A DNA stretch of 64,000 nt from Pseudanabaena galeata CCNP1313 (GCF_029910235.1 NZ_CP112874.1:2604001-2668000); one strand, 5' to 3'. Positions 37,114 through 45,785 are shown, counted from the first letter of the stretch. Numbers and translations: made by a program. Notes: a model not told the origin generated them from the letters alone.

Positions 37114-38555
37114 TAGGATGCACCGCCGAAGACTTCAATGTTTTCAAATAAACAAACGGGTGAGGCATGTCCTACCCGAATTACTTGGTTAGGCTCACCT
37201 TTGCCGCAAAAGGGGGAACCATAGGCTTCGACAGTGTGGTGATCGCCTACTTTTACCAAACTATTCCAGAATTGATTAGTAACCCCGCGATAATTAGGAT
37301 TACGCAGAGTTTTGGTTAATTTGCCATTTTTGATGAGTTTTGCGTATTCGCAGCCAAATTGAAACTTATTGCGATAGTCATCGATTGACCAAGAGCGATT
37401 GGATTCCATATATATGCCACTTTCAATATTGGCGATGATCTCTTCAAAGGATTGTTCGCCTGCTTCAAGGTTAATATTTGCCATGCGATCAATCGCGGGA
37501 CGATTCCACGAAGTTGCTCTGGAATTAGCGACACCCTCGATACCCGATCGCACTTGACTTTCAGTGCTGCCTAAACCTCGCAAAAGCTTACCTTCTTTAA
37601 TTAAATATTCCTTAGTCGCAGGTATTCCTGAATCATCAAAGCCATAGCTAGCAAATTCGCCAGCCATCGTGGGATCAAAGGAGACGTTCATTAATCGTGA
37701 ACCATACTGCATATTGCCAAAGTCCTCAAGTTTAACAAAGCTGCCACCAGCGTAATTGCGCTCATCTCCTAGGATGCGATCGATTTCTAAGGGATGTCCG
37801 ATGCTTTCATGGATTTGTAGCAACATTTGATCTGGTGCAAGGACTAGCGCTGTGGTTTCCGTAGGACATTCGGTTGCTGAGAGTAGTTCTATCGCTTGTT
37901 CACCGATAATTTGCGCTCTTTGCAAAATCGATTGGCGATCAAATACTTCCATGCCGATTTGATTGCATCGCGCAAGCTGTCCGTTATCACCACGGCGCTG
38001 AATAATCGCACCATCTTGAGCCGTAGCCGCGTAGTCTGTGGCTATGGTCAGAAATTTTTGATAAATGTCAGAGCCGTTACTACTAACAAAGTTGGTTTCA
38101 ATTTCAGTAATGACAGCATAGGCACTAGTTTTGACGATCTTGTCAGAAACTTTTAAGGTGTCGCAGATCTCGATCAAGAGTTCATTAATTTCTTGCGGGG
38201 CGATCGCATCCGAAGGTTTGAGAAATGGTGAGAAGTACTGCCCGATCGCCTGTGGGCGTTGAGCGATTGTAAAGCGATGCACAGCCCATTTTGCGGCAGT
38301 TTTCGCTTGTTGATAGGCTTTCTGAGCTGTAATTTGGATATTTGCGAGGTCGAGATGATTGGTACTGGCATAGCCAAACTGTCCGTCAGCTAATACTTCG
38401 ATCATCACGCCGTGGGACTGGCTACGTCCATTGGACTGGGGTTTGCGATCGCGTACATATCGAGTCGTATTAATTTCTTTGACTTCACGTAAGCCGATCC
38501 ATTCAGCAGATGGTAGATCAATATGAGATAAGGCGGCTTTTAAATCAAATTGCAT
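37113..38555 (-). CDS. tldD: TldD/PmbA family metalloprotease
   Basis: This is a 480-residue TldD-type protease subunit. The zinc-site block HESIGHPLEIDRILGDERNYAGGSF is shown by its core HESIGHPLE, and SFDPTMAGEFASYGFDDSG and RNPNYRG-type segments are present. TldD and TldE act together in peptide processing and turnover. The start is MQFDLKAALSHI at 38555. A longer frame to 38672 would run through the tRNA-Gly gene in antisense and is rejected. Confidence 0.93.
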   Translation of the reverse strand: MQFDLKAALSHIDLPSAEWIGLREVKEINTTRYVRDRKPQSNGRSQSHGVMIEVLADGQFGYASTNHLDLANIQITAQKAYQQAKTAAKWAVHRFTIAQRPQAIGQYFSPFLKPSDAIAPQEINELLIEICDTLKVSDKIVKTSAYAVITEIETNFVSSNGSDIYQKFLTIATDYAATAQDGAIIQRRGDNGQLARCNQIGMEVFDRQSILQRAQIIGEQAIELLSATECPTETTALVLAPDQMLLQIHESIGHPLEIDRILGDERNYAGGSFVKLEDFGNMQYGSRLMNVSFDPTMAGEFASYGFDDSGIPATKEYLIKEGKLLRGLGSTESQVRSGIEGVANSRATSWNRPAIDRMANINLEAGEQSFEEIIANIESGIYMESNRSWSIDDYRNKFQFGCEYAKLIKNGKLTKTLRNPNYRGVTNQFWNSLVKVGDHHTVEAYGSPFCGKGEPNQVIRVGHASPVCLFENIEVFGGAS

Positions 38556-38566
38556 CAGTAAAATCC

Positions 38567-38605
38567 ATAAAGTAAAAGGGACGCAAAGCGTCCCTTTTAC
38601 TTTAT
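38567..38605 (-). terminator. 18-bp inverted repeat after tRNA-Gly
   Basis: ATAAAGTAAAAGGGACGC pairs exactly with GCGTCCCTTTTACTTTAT around AAA. Located between the tRNA and tldD on the minus strand, it would end the tRNA transcript. Confidence 0.85.
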
Positions 38606-38614
38606 CAACTATTA

Positions 38615-38686
38615 AGCGGGTGATGGGATTCGAACCCACGACATTCTCCTTGGCAAGGAGATGCTCTACCACTGAGCCACACCCGC
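38615..38686 (-). tRNA. tRNA-Gly (GCC)
   Basis: The minus strand gives a 72-nt cloverleaf: acceptor GCGGGTG/CACCCGC, D arm GTGGCTCAGTGGTAGAGC, anticodon loop CTTGCCAAG with anticodon GCC, T arm GTGGGTTCGAATCCCAT, discriminator T. CCA is not encoded. Confidence 0.97.
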
Positions 38687-38786
38687 ATTTCTAAACTCAC
38701 TTAGTGCTTTGTTAAGTCACTTGCTTGCGTTTAGCGCTTTATTAATATGACAAACATTGCGATTAATGTCAACTATTTTTTTATCT

Positions 38787-38825
38787 CTAAAAGATTAGGG
38801 GCGCTTCGCGCCCCTAATCTTTTAG
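38787..38825. terminator. 18-bp inverted repeat after the flavin reductase gene
   Basis: CTAAAAGATTAGGGGCGC and its exact complement enclose TTC; the reductase stop codon (38822-38824) lies in the right arm. Confidence 0.85.
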
Positions 38826-39310
38826 TATTTGAAGCCATTTTTGCGAGTGTGGATGGCAGGTTCGCCATCACGGAGGCGATCGCCTGCGGTGATCGTTGCC
38901 AAAATTACGCTGTGGTCACCTGCATCGAGACTACCTGTAACTGTCGCATCAAGATAGGCGATCGCCTCAGTTAGGAAGGACTGACCACTGGGGGCTGTTG
39001 CAGTCTCCAGCCCATCAAAAGGATCAACATCGGGAGCAAAACCTTTGGCAAAATGTCCGATAATTTTGCCATTTCCTTTTTCGGCAATATTAATTACAAC
39101 TGGACTGCCAACGGTCAAAAAAGACTCAATGGGTCTACCTTTGCCAACAATGATTGTTACGGAAGGAGGATTAAACCCAGCCTGTTGTACCCATGAAGCT
39201 AGCATGGTGGCAGTTTTGCCATTTTGTTGAGATGTGACAATAAACAAACCACTAGGGATCGCACCGATGGCGGCTCCGAGTTGTTCATCTTGAGAAGTGG
39301 TAACGGTCAT
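38822..39310 (-). CDS. Flavin reductase-like FMN-binding protein
   Basis: This 162-residue protein is a split-barrel flavin reductase (GAIPSGLFIVTSQQNGKTATMLASWVQQAGFNPPSVTI, shown by its part GLFIVTSQQ and the SVTIIVGKGRPIESFL block). It resembles the C-terminal reductase module of cyanobacterial flavodiiron proteins, but here as a separate protein. It should reduce FMN with NAD(P)H in the cytoplasm. The stop codon is in an inverted repeat. Confidence 0.88.
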   Translation of the reverse strand: MTVTTSQDEQLGAAIGAIPSGLFIVTSQQNGKTATMLASWVQQAGFNPPSVTIIVGKGRPIESFLTVGSPVVINIAEKGNGKIIGHFAKGFAPDVDPFDGLETATAPSGQSFLTEAIAYLDATVTGSLDAGDHSVILATITAGDRLRDGEPAIHTRKNGFKY

Positions 39311-39378
39311 TATTCACTAAAATTATAAAAAGACTTGCTTTAGCTTAACTTAACAGCGCTTTGCGCTCAAAACCAAAC

Positions 39379-39429
39379 AAAGAGATTTTTTAAAAGGGTA
39401 GCAAAGCAACCCTTTTAAAAAATCTCTTT
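39379..39429. repeat. 21-bp perfect inverted repeat
   Basis: AAAGAGATTTTTTAAAAGGG.. at 39379-39399 pairs with 39409-39429 around AGCAAAGCA. Confidence 0.85.
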
Positions 39430-39433
39430 AGCA

Positions 39434-39466
39434 AATAAAAAGCGGCGCAATGCGCCGCTTTTTATT
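39434..39466 (-). terminator. 16-bp inverted repeat after the 44-residue gene
   Basis: AATAAAAAGCGGCGCA and TGCGCCGCTTTTTATT are exact complements around one base, with T tracts on either strand. Confidence 0.9.
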
Positions 39467-39478
39467 CAATATTAAACT

Positions 39479-39613
39479 TTAGACGTAAGCAGTCTGGAAT
39501 CCCCACCAGAGCAGGAATCCGATCGCACTCAAAACAACAATGCTGGATAGCACAATTGATAAAGGGCTATCGGCATTTTCAAACTTCATGATGCCGCGAT
39601 TAAAATCTGACAT
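39479..39613 (-). CDS. Small single-span membrane protein, 44 residues
   Basis: The frame starts at 39613 (MSDFNRGIMKFENADSPLSI) and ends with TAA at 39479, followed by a terminator. One membrane helix (IVLSSIVVLSAIGFLLWWGF) has the polar side at the N-terminus. The look is that of small photosystem-associated cyanobacterial proteins, but no family name can be given from sequence alone. Confidence 0.75.
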   Translation of the reverse strand: MSDFNRGIMKFENADSPLSIVLSSIVVLSAIGFLLWWGFQTAYV

Positions 39614-39744
39614 AGTAGCAAAACCTAACAAGGATGATTTAGATTATTCAAGCAAAACAGTTTGATTATGGCTTAATTATCATGCTGATGGCACAAAAGT
39701 AATCAAATATCTGGGAATAAGCTCTCTAGGATAATAAATTACCT

Positions 39745-40155
39745 ATGACTGAATGGCTTCGTATTTTTTGGTTACCATCTAAACCTGTTGCAAAGTTAAA
39801 GGAATTACCCCAAGACGCTGGAGTGTATTACATCACAGCTTTATGGATTGTGTTGTACGTTGGTAAAGCAAAAAACTTACGCAATCGCTGGAAAACTGCT
39901 CATCATCGCTATCAACAATTCAAACTTCTCCATCCATTTGGAAGATTGCATTACAAAATTTTAACAACTGCTCAGATCCATTCCTATGAAAAAGCCGAAA
40001 TAGCCCGCCTTCGTCCTGCATGGAATGGGACAGCCAGAGTAACTTTTTGGGATTTACTATGTTTGTTTGTTGCGGTATGGGGGCGGGTAATCATTTATAT
40101 TTCACTGCTGCTACTGGCGATCGCTACCCTTCTTTATCTGATATCGCAGTATTAA
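39745..40155 (+). CDS. GIY-YIG domain protein with C-terminal membrane segments
   Basis: In this 136-residue protein, residues about 24-90 form a GIY-YIG nuclease-like domain: AGVYYITALWIVLYVGKAKNL contains the two beta strands (GVYYI, LYVGKA), the Arg in NLRNRW and a Glu at SYEKAEIARL. The C-terminus (FWDLLCLFVAVWGRVIIYISLLLLAIATLLYL) is strongly hydrophobic, giving one or two membrane spans. Attachment of a GIY-YIG domain to the membrane is unusual. The substrate is unknown. Confidence 0.82.
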   Translation: MTEWLRIFWLPSKPVAKLKELPQDAGVYYITALWIVLYVGKAKNLRNRWKTAHHRYQQFKLLHPFGRLHYKILTTAQIHSYEKAEIARLRPAWNGTARVTFWDLLCLFVAVWGRVIIYISLLLLAIATLLYLISQY

Positions 40156-40187
40156 TTCGTAGGATGCGTTAGTGCAATTTAAGCGAT

Positions 40188-40242
40188 AAACCCCAAATAA
40201 ATGGAGGTGGCGCTTCGCGCCACCTCCATTTATTTGGGGTTT
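40188..40242. repeat. 26-bp perfect inverted repeat
   Basis: AAACCCCAAATAAATGGAGG.. and its exact complement enclose TTC. The flank TTGATTTGTTCTAGCTAT is shared with 47819-47838 and 59531 onward. Confidence 0.9.
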
Positions 40243-40270
40243 GATTTGTTCTAGCTATCTATTGCATTGC

Positions 40271-40378
40271 TTTCGATATAGCCATTTGCGTCGTGCTTCG
40301 CACGACGCAAATGGCGAAAAATGGTAAGAATCGCTAAGCGATTCCTACCATTTTTCTCTTTCGTCGAACTGACGTTAA
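40271..40378. repeat. Short inverted-end element, family 2, copy B
   Basis: It contains two internal stems (CATTTGCGTCGTGC/GCACGACGCAAATG and AAAATGGTAAGAATCGCT/AGCGATTCCTACCATTTTT) and the end GTCGAACTGACGTTAAA; the left end is shortened to TTTCGATATAGCC. Confidence 0.85.
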
Positions 40379-40397
40379 ATGAGTTGTAAGATTTGGA

Positions 40398-40439
40398 GAG
40401 TTGTGAGAGTGCGCCCCGAAGGGCGCACTCTCACAACTC
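40398..40439. repeat. 19-bp perfect inverted repeat before the ARH-like gene
   Basis: GAGTTGTGAGAGTGCGCCC and its complement enclose CGAA, 26 bp upstream of the next ATG. Confidence 0.85.
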
Positions 40440-40464
40440 ATCTAGGATTGCTATATTGGAGTTC

Positions 40465-41199
40465 ATGTTGCTAATACAGAAATCTTTGAAAAGTCGATTT
40501 CGCACAATTTGGACAAGCATTTTATTAACTACACCGCCAAATTATGCCGATCGCTTAGAGTCTTTGACCAAATTAGTTGTTAATGACTCCTTGAACAATC
40601 TAGAAATAGCCAACGACATTGATCTAACTATAGTGATAATCATCATTGGGGCATATTGGCATCAAGACTTACAGGAAGTGCGATCGCGGATATTAGCCTT
40701 ACAATCCCTGAGCAATGCTGATATTCAGGAATTAGTGCTGGCCTATGCGATCGCTTTAGCCTGTCGAGATGATCTGCACCCTCGATCATTTATTAGCCAG
40801 ATTTGTCATGACTTCACTACCAGAAAATCGCTAAGCCGCGATCCCGCAGACCAAGACAATTGCTTAAGGCAATTACAGCTTGCTCAAAAGTTTGTCGAGC
40901 AAGGTGCAAGTATAATTACTTCCCACATTTTAAATAGAGGCTTATCTCAAGCGATCGCTAGTAGTTTGTATTATTTCCTTAGCACTCCTCACTGTTGGCA
41001 GATTGTCACCGAACGCGCCCGAAAACATCCCTTAAGCAATCAACCGCAAGTTACTCTCCAGTCAGGGGCGATCGCCTCGGCTTATTTGGGCGAAATCGGA
41101 AATATAGAACAGCAAAATCAGGAACTACTGACTAGAGGATTACTATTTGGTGATCAGCTATGGGCAAAATGGTCTGGAGTTTTTGATTGTGATAGGTAA
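40465..41199 (+). CDS. ADP-ribosylglycohydrolase-like protein, divergent
   Basis: This 244-residue helical protein has a C-terminal half (SQAIASSLYYFLSTPHCW, QVTLQSGAIASAYLGEIGN, RGLLFGDQLWAKWSGVF) that resembles the end of ADP-ribosylglycohydrolase family proteins. The usual N-terminal metal-binding signature is not recognisable, so it may be inactive or only distantly related. The start at 40465 is used; the longer frame from 40393 would read through an inverted repeat. Confidence 0.55.
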   Translation: MLLIQKSLKSRFRTIWTSILLTTPPNYADRLESLTKLVVNDSLNNLEIANDIDLTIVIIIIGAYWHQDLQEVRSRILALQSLSNADIQELVLAYAIALACRDDLHPRSFISQICHDFTTRKSLSRDPADQDNCLRQLQLAQKFVEQGASIITSHILNRGLSQAIASSLYYFLSTPHCWQIVTERARKHPLSNQPQVTLQSGAIASAYLGEIGNIEQQNQELLTRGLLFGDQLWAKWSGVFDCDR

Positions 41200-41211
41200 A
41201 ATGAAGATGTC

Positions 41212-41264
41212 ACAAGAGATTTTTGGAAAGCGTTGCTTTGCAACGCTTTCCAAAAATCTCTTGT
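41212..41264. repeat. 25-bp perfect inverted repeat
   Basis: ACAAGAGATTTTTGGAAAGC.. (41212-41236) pairs exactly with 41240-41264 around TTT. Confidence 0.9.
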
Positions 41265-41333
41265 TTGGGTTGGGCGCGAAGCGCTGTAACTTTTTGGTGT
41301 TAAATTAGATAATTAGTCAAGGGAAATTGATAT

Positions 41334-41519
41334 ATGCCACAACTAATTGGAATTTTGCTACTAATTGCCTATGTATTTGGGGTAGTGAAATTTTTGCTGG
41401 GGTTTCGCCGTACCGACTTTTCAGGTAATCAGATTGGGCTAGCATTGCTCTGGCCAGTTCTATTCGCTATGAATGGCAACTACCGCAAAAATTTCTTTAA
41501 AGCACTTAAAGGCTCCTAA
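41334..41519 (+). CDS. Small membrane protein, 61 residues
   Basis: This product has a first membrane span (LIGILLLIAYVFGVVKFLLGF) and a second weaker one (LALLWPVLFAMNG), with a basic C-terminus (YRKNFFKALKG). The stop overlaps the next start as TAATG, so it is translationally coupled to the ABC permease gene. It is a conserved-looking cyanobacterial type of unknown function; it could be an accessory to the permease. Confidence 0.75.
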   Translation: MPQLIGILLLIAYVFGVVKFLLGFRRTDFSGNQIGLALLWPVLFAMNGNYRKNFFKALKGS

Positions 41520-42547
41520 TGACTTGGTGGAAAAGACTCAAAGCCAATCCTCTTGCTTGGATTGGGCTTACAATTTTAACGATTTTCTACGGGTTGGCTC
41601 TATTTGCTAACTTTGTAACTCCCTATGGAGTTAACGAACAAGCTAAAGATGGTGCATTACTACCACCCACCCAAATTCATTGGCGCGATCAACAGGGCCA
41701 ATATATAGGCGCTCATGTCTATCCGACGACTCAAGGCAAAGTTGATATGGAAACAGGCGATCGCGCCCTAGTGGTTGACTATACCAAACCATCACAAATT
41801 CAACTTTTTAGTGGAGGGCATTTGTTTACTACCTCAAGCAGCGCTCAGCTAAACCTACTAGGAACAGATGAGCAAGGACGGGATCAGTTGACCCGCTTAC
41901 TTTACGGCGGCAGGATTAGTCTCCTAATCGGCTTTATTGGTACAATTATTTCCTATACAGTAGGCTGTCTCGTCGGAGGTATTTCTGGTTATATTGGTGG
42001 TTGGCTTGATGTAGTTTTAATGCGCTTTGTTGAAGTTCTGATGTCAGTCCCTTCAATTTATTTGTTAGTAGCATTAGCTGCAATTTTGCCACCACAAATC
42101 AGTAATACTGAGCGATTCGCGTTAATCATTGCGATCATTTCATTTGTATCATGGGCAGGACTAGCAAGAATTATCCGAGGACAGGTACTGTCTATCAAAG
42201 AACAGACTTTTGTTTTGGCAGCTCGCGCATCAGGAGCAAGTCCATTAAGGATTATTGTCAAACATGTCTTACCACAAACCATCACATTTATTATCATCTC
42301 GGCAACCCTCGATATCCCCCGATTTATTGTCGTAGAAGCAGTCTTGAGTCTTGTGGGACTGGGTATCCAGCCTCCCGATCCATCATGGGGCAATATGCTG
42401 TCTGTTTCTACAAATGCCTCGGTTGTAATTCTACAGCCTTGGCTAGTATGGGTTCCTGCCATAGCGATCGTATTGACGGTGCTATCATTTAACCTTCTGG
42501 GTGATAGTTTACGCGATGCGCTTGACCCAAAAAACATTAGGCAATAG
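41519..42547 (+). CDS. DppC-type oligopeptide ABC transporter permease
   Basis: This is a 342-residue inner-membrane permease. After one N-terminal span (WIGLTILTIFYGLALFANFV) comes an extracytoplasmic stretch of about 100 residues, ending in LLGTDEQGRDQLTRLLYGGR, the lead of the DppC family. Five spans follow, with the EAA loop RASGASPLRIIVKHVLPQ that contacts the ATPase. It should import peptides or nickel-like substrates. The usual DppB, ATPases and binding protein are not adjacent. Confidence 0.92.
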   Translation: MTWWKRLKANPLAWIGLTILTIFYGLALFANFVTPYGVNEQAKDGALLPPTQIHWRDQQGQYIGAHVYPTTQGKVDMETGDRALVVDYTKPSQIQLFSGGHLFTTSSSAQLNLLGTDEQGRDQLTRLLYGGRISLLIGFIGTIISYTVGCLVGGISGYIGGWLDVVLMRFVEVLMSVPSIYLLVALAAILPPQISNTERFALIIAIISFVSWAGLARIIRGQVLSIKEQTFVLAARASGASPLRIIVKHVLPQTITFIIISATLDIPRFIVVEAVLSLVGLGIQPPDPSWGNMLSVSTNASVVILQPWLVWVPAIAIVLTVLSFNLLGDSLRDALDPKNIRQ

Positions 42548-42720
42548 ACTTTTTACAAAAAAATTTCCATTGGTCTTAAAAAATATACTGCCAAAATGTT
42601 TGTGCAATTAGGTAGTATGAGACTAGAATTTAGGCTATTTTGTATTGTTTGTGACGGGTTTTTGCTCCTTCGTCATGTCAATCTGAAAGTCAGCATCAGC
42701 AAAATAGGAGTATATTCAGC

Positions 42721-44409
42721 GTGCAGTACTTAGCGGAACTTCAAAAAACTCAAGCAGCTTTTGGATTAGGTGGTAACTCGTCAGTCCGACTACTAGCACG
42801 TAATACGGGTGAAAATGTTTGGCAACCGATCACTAACGAGCAAGTTTTACCAATTCAAGATTCGAGTCAGGCGAAAGATTTTAAAGATGGGCAAATGATC
42901 ATTGCTGAGGTGACGGGCAGTAATCAAGTACAAAGTATCCAAGATGCCTCTAAAAAAATTGTTAATATCTTGCAGGCTTTTTCGCGATCGCAAGACAAAT
43001 ATAAATCTGCTGAAGAAGAAGTCGAACAGTGGAAACAGTCCCTTAATTTTCAAAGCCAAGAGTTACACCGTCGTGAGCAAGAATTAGAACAAAAGGAACT
43101 AGAGCTAGAACATCTTGAGGCAAGAAAGCAAGAAATTGAGGAGTTAGAATCCAAATTTGCCAAAGAGCGTAATGAAATTGAGCAATTACGCAAAAATATT
43201 GAAGCGGAACGTGGTCAGTTTGAAGCTAAAGCAGCATCTCTAACTGTCGATCAAGCTGAGCATATCAAAACGTTAATTAGTCAGCTATCTACAAGTTTTA
43301 CCAACCCTGACTCTCTGAGAGACAGAATTCTTAGCGCCATGAATCTAATCAACCAGCGCCAAGAGGTTCTTACAGGATTTTGGCAAAATTTAGATGGACT
43401 GAAAAGTGAAGCTGAAAAACAAAAAGGAATTCTGAATAAATCAACGGAAGAACTGAATACCCGTAAAACCCAATGGCAGCAGACCCAAGTTGCTCTTGCT
43501 GATGCTCAGGCGGAGCTTAAAGCTCAGCGTGGCATCCTCAAGTTGCAAGAAAATAATATGGCTATGTCTAGGGTGCAGCTTGATGCTCAAATTGATCTCT
43601 ATGAGCAAACATCTAATGCGATCGAAACCTTTGGTGGACCAGGCAGTATGGAGGTGCTTAGCCCAGAAGAAGAAAGCCGCTTGCAGTCAATGCCCATTGA
43701 AGAGCTAGAGTCTACGATTAAAGCTCTTCAAGCAGATTTTGATAAGTTAGTAAATTATGTCAGTGCTCAAGAGGATGAGTTAGCTGGGTTAGAGGGCGAA
43801 ATTGCTGATTTGCAAAGTCAGGTAGAAACAGCCGATCAGTTTGCTCGAATTGAGCTAGAAAGCAATAAAGAATTTGCTGAGGAACAATATAAGCTTCTAG
43901 AAGAGAGTGTTTCAGGAATGAGACGCAGTATGCAAGAGCGTCTGTCGGTGCTAAATCAGCAAAAGGCAGTTTTGGATCGCCGTAAAGGAATTGTGGTTGA
44001 GTCGAGTCCCGTCCAAAGTTTATTGCCTTTGTTAGCCCAAATTGAAGCGCAAAAGAATCGTCAAGAACAAGAACTGCGGAAAATGGAAAGCCAGATTGAG
44101 GCGGTGAGAAACTATACACAGCAGCAACAAGAGGTGCTAGGAAAGCAAAATCAGGAACATCAGCAACAAGAGCAGGCAATTCGTACTGCGGAATCTCAAC
44201 AACAAGATCGCATCAGAGTTGTGGCTGAGTTGTTAGGGCAAATTAGCGCTCAAGAGCAGCTTTTACGTCCTGTGCAGGACATTGTGGATACGTTACGTCC
44301 ACAGTTAGAGGCTGCGGTTCAAGATTTGGGAGTTATGTCAAATGGTAATAACTCTTCGCAAATTCTTGCTGATTTACAATCAGTGATCCAAAGTTTAGTT
44401 TCTTCTTAA
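42721..44409 (+). CDS. hmpF: Pilus motility taxis protein HmpF
   Basis: This 562-residue coiled-coil protein has an N-terminal globular part (MQYLAELQKTQAAFGLGGNS start) followed by long heptad-rich helices (about 95-250, 300-500). It matches HmpF, a cyanobacterial protein needed for type IV pilus motility and taxis. The start codon is GTG with AGGAG 14 bases upstream. In other strains it can lie with hmp chemotaxis genes; here it stands alone. Confidence 0.9.
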   Translation: MQYLAELQKTQAAFGLGGNSSVRLLARNTGENVWQPITNEQVLPIQDSSQAKDFKDGQMIIAEVTGSNQVQSIQDASKKIVNILQAFSRSQDKYKSAEEEVEQWKQSLNFQSQELHRREQELEQKELELEHLEARKQEIEELESKFAKERNEIEQLRKNIEAERGQFEAKAASLTVDQAEHIKTLISQLSTSFTNPDSLRDRILSAMNLINQRQEVLTGFWQNLDGLKSEAEKQKGILNKSTEELNTRKTQWQQTQVALADAQAELKAQRGILKLQENNMAMSRVQLDAQIDLYEQTSNAIETFGGPGSMEVLSPEEESRLQSMPIEELESTIKALQADFDKLVNYVSAQEDELAGLEGEIADLQSQVETADQFARIELESNKEFAEEQYKLLEESVSGMRRSMQERLSVLNQQKAVLDRRKGIVVESSPVQSLLPLLAQIEAQKNRQEQELRKMESQIEAVRNYTQQQQEVLGKQNQEHQQQEQAIRTAESQQQDRIRVVAELLGQISAQEQLLRPVQDIVDTLRPQLEAAVQDLGVMSNGNNSSQILADLQSVIQSLVSS

Positions 44410-44464
44410 GCACTCATATTACGCAGAACAAGGATTGTTCTTATCTTTCAATATCTTATTGAAA

Positions 44465-44577
44465 AAGGGCTTGGAGACCAAGCCCCTACATTTTCCTATT
44501 GAAAAAGGAAAAAGGGCTTGGCGACCAAGCCCCTACATTTTTTGAATAGTAGGGGCTTGGTCTCCAAGCCCTTTTTC
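44465..44577. repeat. GGGCTTGG repeat cluster, two direct and one inverted copy
   Basis: AGGGCTTGGAGACCAAGCCC recurs as AGGGCTTGGCGACCAAGCCC 47 bp later, then inverted as GGGGCTTGGTCTCCAAGCCC at about 44550. Each is itself a small palindrome followed by CTACATTTT. A similar pair is at 47631-47699. Confidence 0.9.
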
Positions 44578-44604
44578 TGTCTCCGCGCAATATCAGTTAA
44601 GAAT

Positions 44605-44639
44605 AAAAAAGCAAGGGTGCTTTACACCCTTGCTTTTTT
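44605..44639. terminator. Bidirectional terminator between hmpF and the cyclophilin gene
   Basis: AAAAAAGCAAGGGTG and CACCCTTGCTTTTTT enclose CTTTA, with A and T tracts suited to both convergent genes. Confidence 0.93.
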
Positions 44640-44654
44640 GAAATCCAAATTTGT

Positions 44655-45137
44655 TTATTCTTCAATTTTGATTGAAAGAATTTTGTCACCACGACGGATT
44701 GCTTGAGCAACTTCGGTATCGTTTGTATAGCCAAAAGCTGCATATTGACCGTCTAAAAATGATGCATCACCAAGAGTGATAAAAAATTGACTGGTAGCAC
44801 TATTGGGGTCATTAGTGCGAGCCATTGAAAAAACACCTGCTTTGTTGTGCTTAATCAAAGGTTTTTTGCCACCAGTTAAGATACCGCCAATAGTCGCTTC
44901 GCTATCACCTTCTGCCCAGATTTCCAGCTTGATGCGATCGCCTGATCCACCAGTACCATTGCCAAGAGGATCGCCACCTTGGATCACAAATCCTGGCTCA
45001 ACACGGTGAAAAGTTAGCCCATCATAAAAACCATGTTTGGCTAGGTCTACGAAATTTTTGACAGTGATCGGGGCATGTTGGTCGTCAAACTCAGCACGCA
45101 TAGTTCCCTTAGCAGTCTCGATTACAGCACGGATCAT
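44655..45137 (-). CDS. Cyclophilin-type peptidyl-prolyl isomerase
   Basis: This 160-residue cyclophilin has no signal peptide, so it is cytoplasmic. FHRVEPGFVIQGGDP (active-site Arg, Phe and Gln), FSMARTNDPNSATSQFFITL and FLDGQYAAFGY form the core. It speeds cis-trans change at proline bonds during folding. The length is that of the short PpiB group. Confidence 0.96.
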   Translation of the reverse strand: MIRAVIETAKGTMRAEFDDQHAPITVKNFVDLAKHGFYDGLTFHRVEPGFVIQGGDPLGNGTGGSGDRIKLEIWAEGDSEATIGGILTGGKKPLIKHNKAGVFSMARTNDPNSATSQFFITLGDASFLDGQYAAFGYTNDTEVAQAIRRGDKILSIKIEE

Positions 45138-45197
45138 AAATCAACTTACCTGAAAGTTTTTTAAATTTAAATCAGTTTAAAGTATACCCTTTGCTAT

Positions 45198-45246
45198 CCA
45201 AGAATTGTGGTAGTGGAGTGCTTCGCGCCGCCCTACTAATTCTTGG
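45198..45246. repeat. Imperfect inverted repeat
   Basis: CCAAGAATT and AATTCTTGG frame a stem with several mismatches and the tip GCTTCGCGC, an eroded member of the palindrome class. A second stem (GGGCAATTCATGAATTGCCC) is at 45265-45284. Confidence 0.75.
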
Positions 45247-45339
45247 GTGGCAAGGGAGTAGCAAGGGCAATTCATGAATTGCCCTGCTTTTGTTTAGTAT
45301 GATGGAGTGATAGATCGCTTTTGAGGATCACAGATATTT

Positions 45340-45663
45340 ATGGATACCAATAATTTGCTTAAGCAGTTACTTATGCTTGGTGTCGGTACGACTTCGATTG
45401 TGCTAGAAAAAATAAAAGAAGCTAGTGAAGATTGGGTCAAAGATGGCAAAATCGATCCTGAGCAGGCTTCTGAGATTTTTAATGATATTGCCGATCGCCT
45501 TAAGTCAGAGCAAGGAAATCTAGAATCATTAATTCAGCGACAAATCCGTAATGTGATGCAAGATTTGGGTGTACCACGTCAAAATGAAATGGATGAATTG
45601 CGTGGACGGATTGATCGCCTAGAGCGTCAGATGCGTGATTTAGAAAATAAACAGTGGCGCTAA
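45340..45663 (+). CDS. Phasin family-like coiled-coil protein
   Basis: This is a 107-residue amphipathic helical protein; LLKQLLMLGVGTTSIVLEKI at the start and RGRIDRLERQMRDLENKQWR at the end fit the phasin-like/polyhydroxyalkanoate granule family seen in cyanobacteria. The role in this strain cannot be judged; no PHA synthase is in the window. Confidence 0.75.
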   Translation: MDTNNLLKQLLMLGVGTTSIVLEKIKEASEDWVKDGKIDPEQASEIFNDIADRLKSEQGNLESLIQRQIRNVMQDLGVPRQNEMDELRGRIDRLERQMRDLENKQWR

Positions 45664-45685
45664 CTACAGTGCTTTGTCCTAAATG

Positions 45686-45748
45686 AAAACCCAATATTTT
45701 TGTTAAAAGTGTTGCAGGTTAACACTTTTAACAAAAATATTGGGTTTT
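45686..45748. repeat. 28-bp perfect inverted repeat
   Basis: AAAACCCAATATTTTTGTTA.. (45686-45713) is exactly complementary to 45721-45748 around GCAGGTT. Its right half recurs alone at 53309-53345. Confidence 0.92.
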
Positions 45749-45785
45749 GGATTAATCCTAAAATGCTGTATATGGATATTAATTA

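Larger units (their letters stand above)
40156..40464. other. 309-bp region of inverted repeats
   Basis: This region holds inverted repeats at 40188-40242 and 40398-40439 and an element family 2 copy at 40271-40378. No gene is seen. Confidence 0.85.

Noticed and set aside
38556-38672. N-terminal extension of tldD
   Set aside because: The added codons are the antisense of tRNA-Gly and a hairpin; the family start is at 38555.
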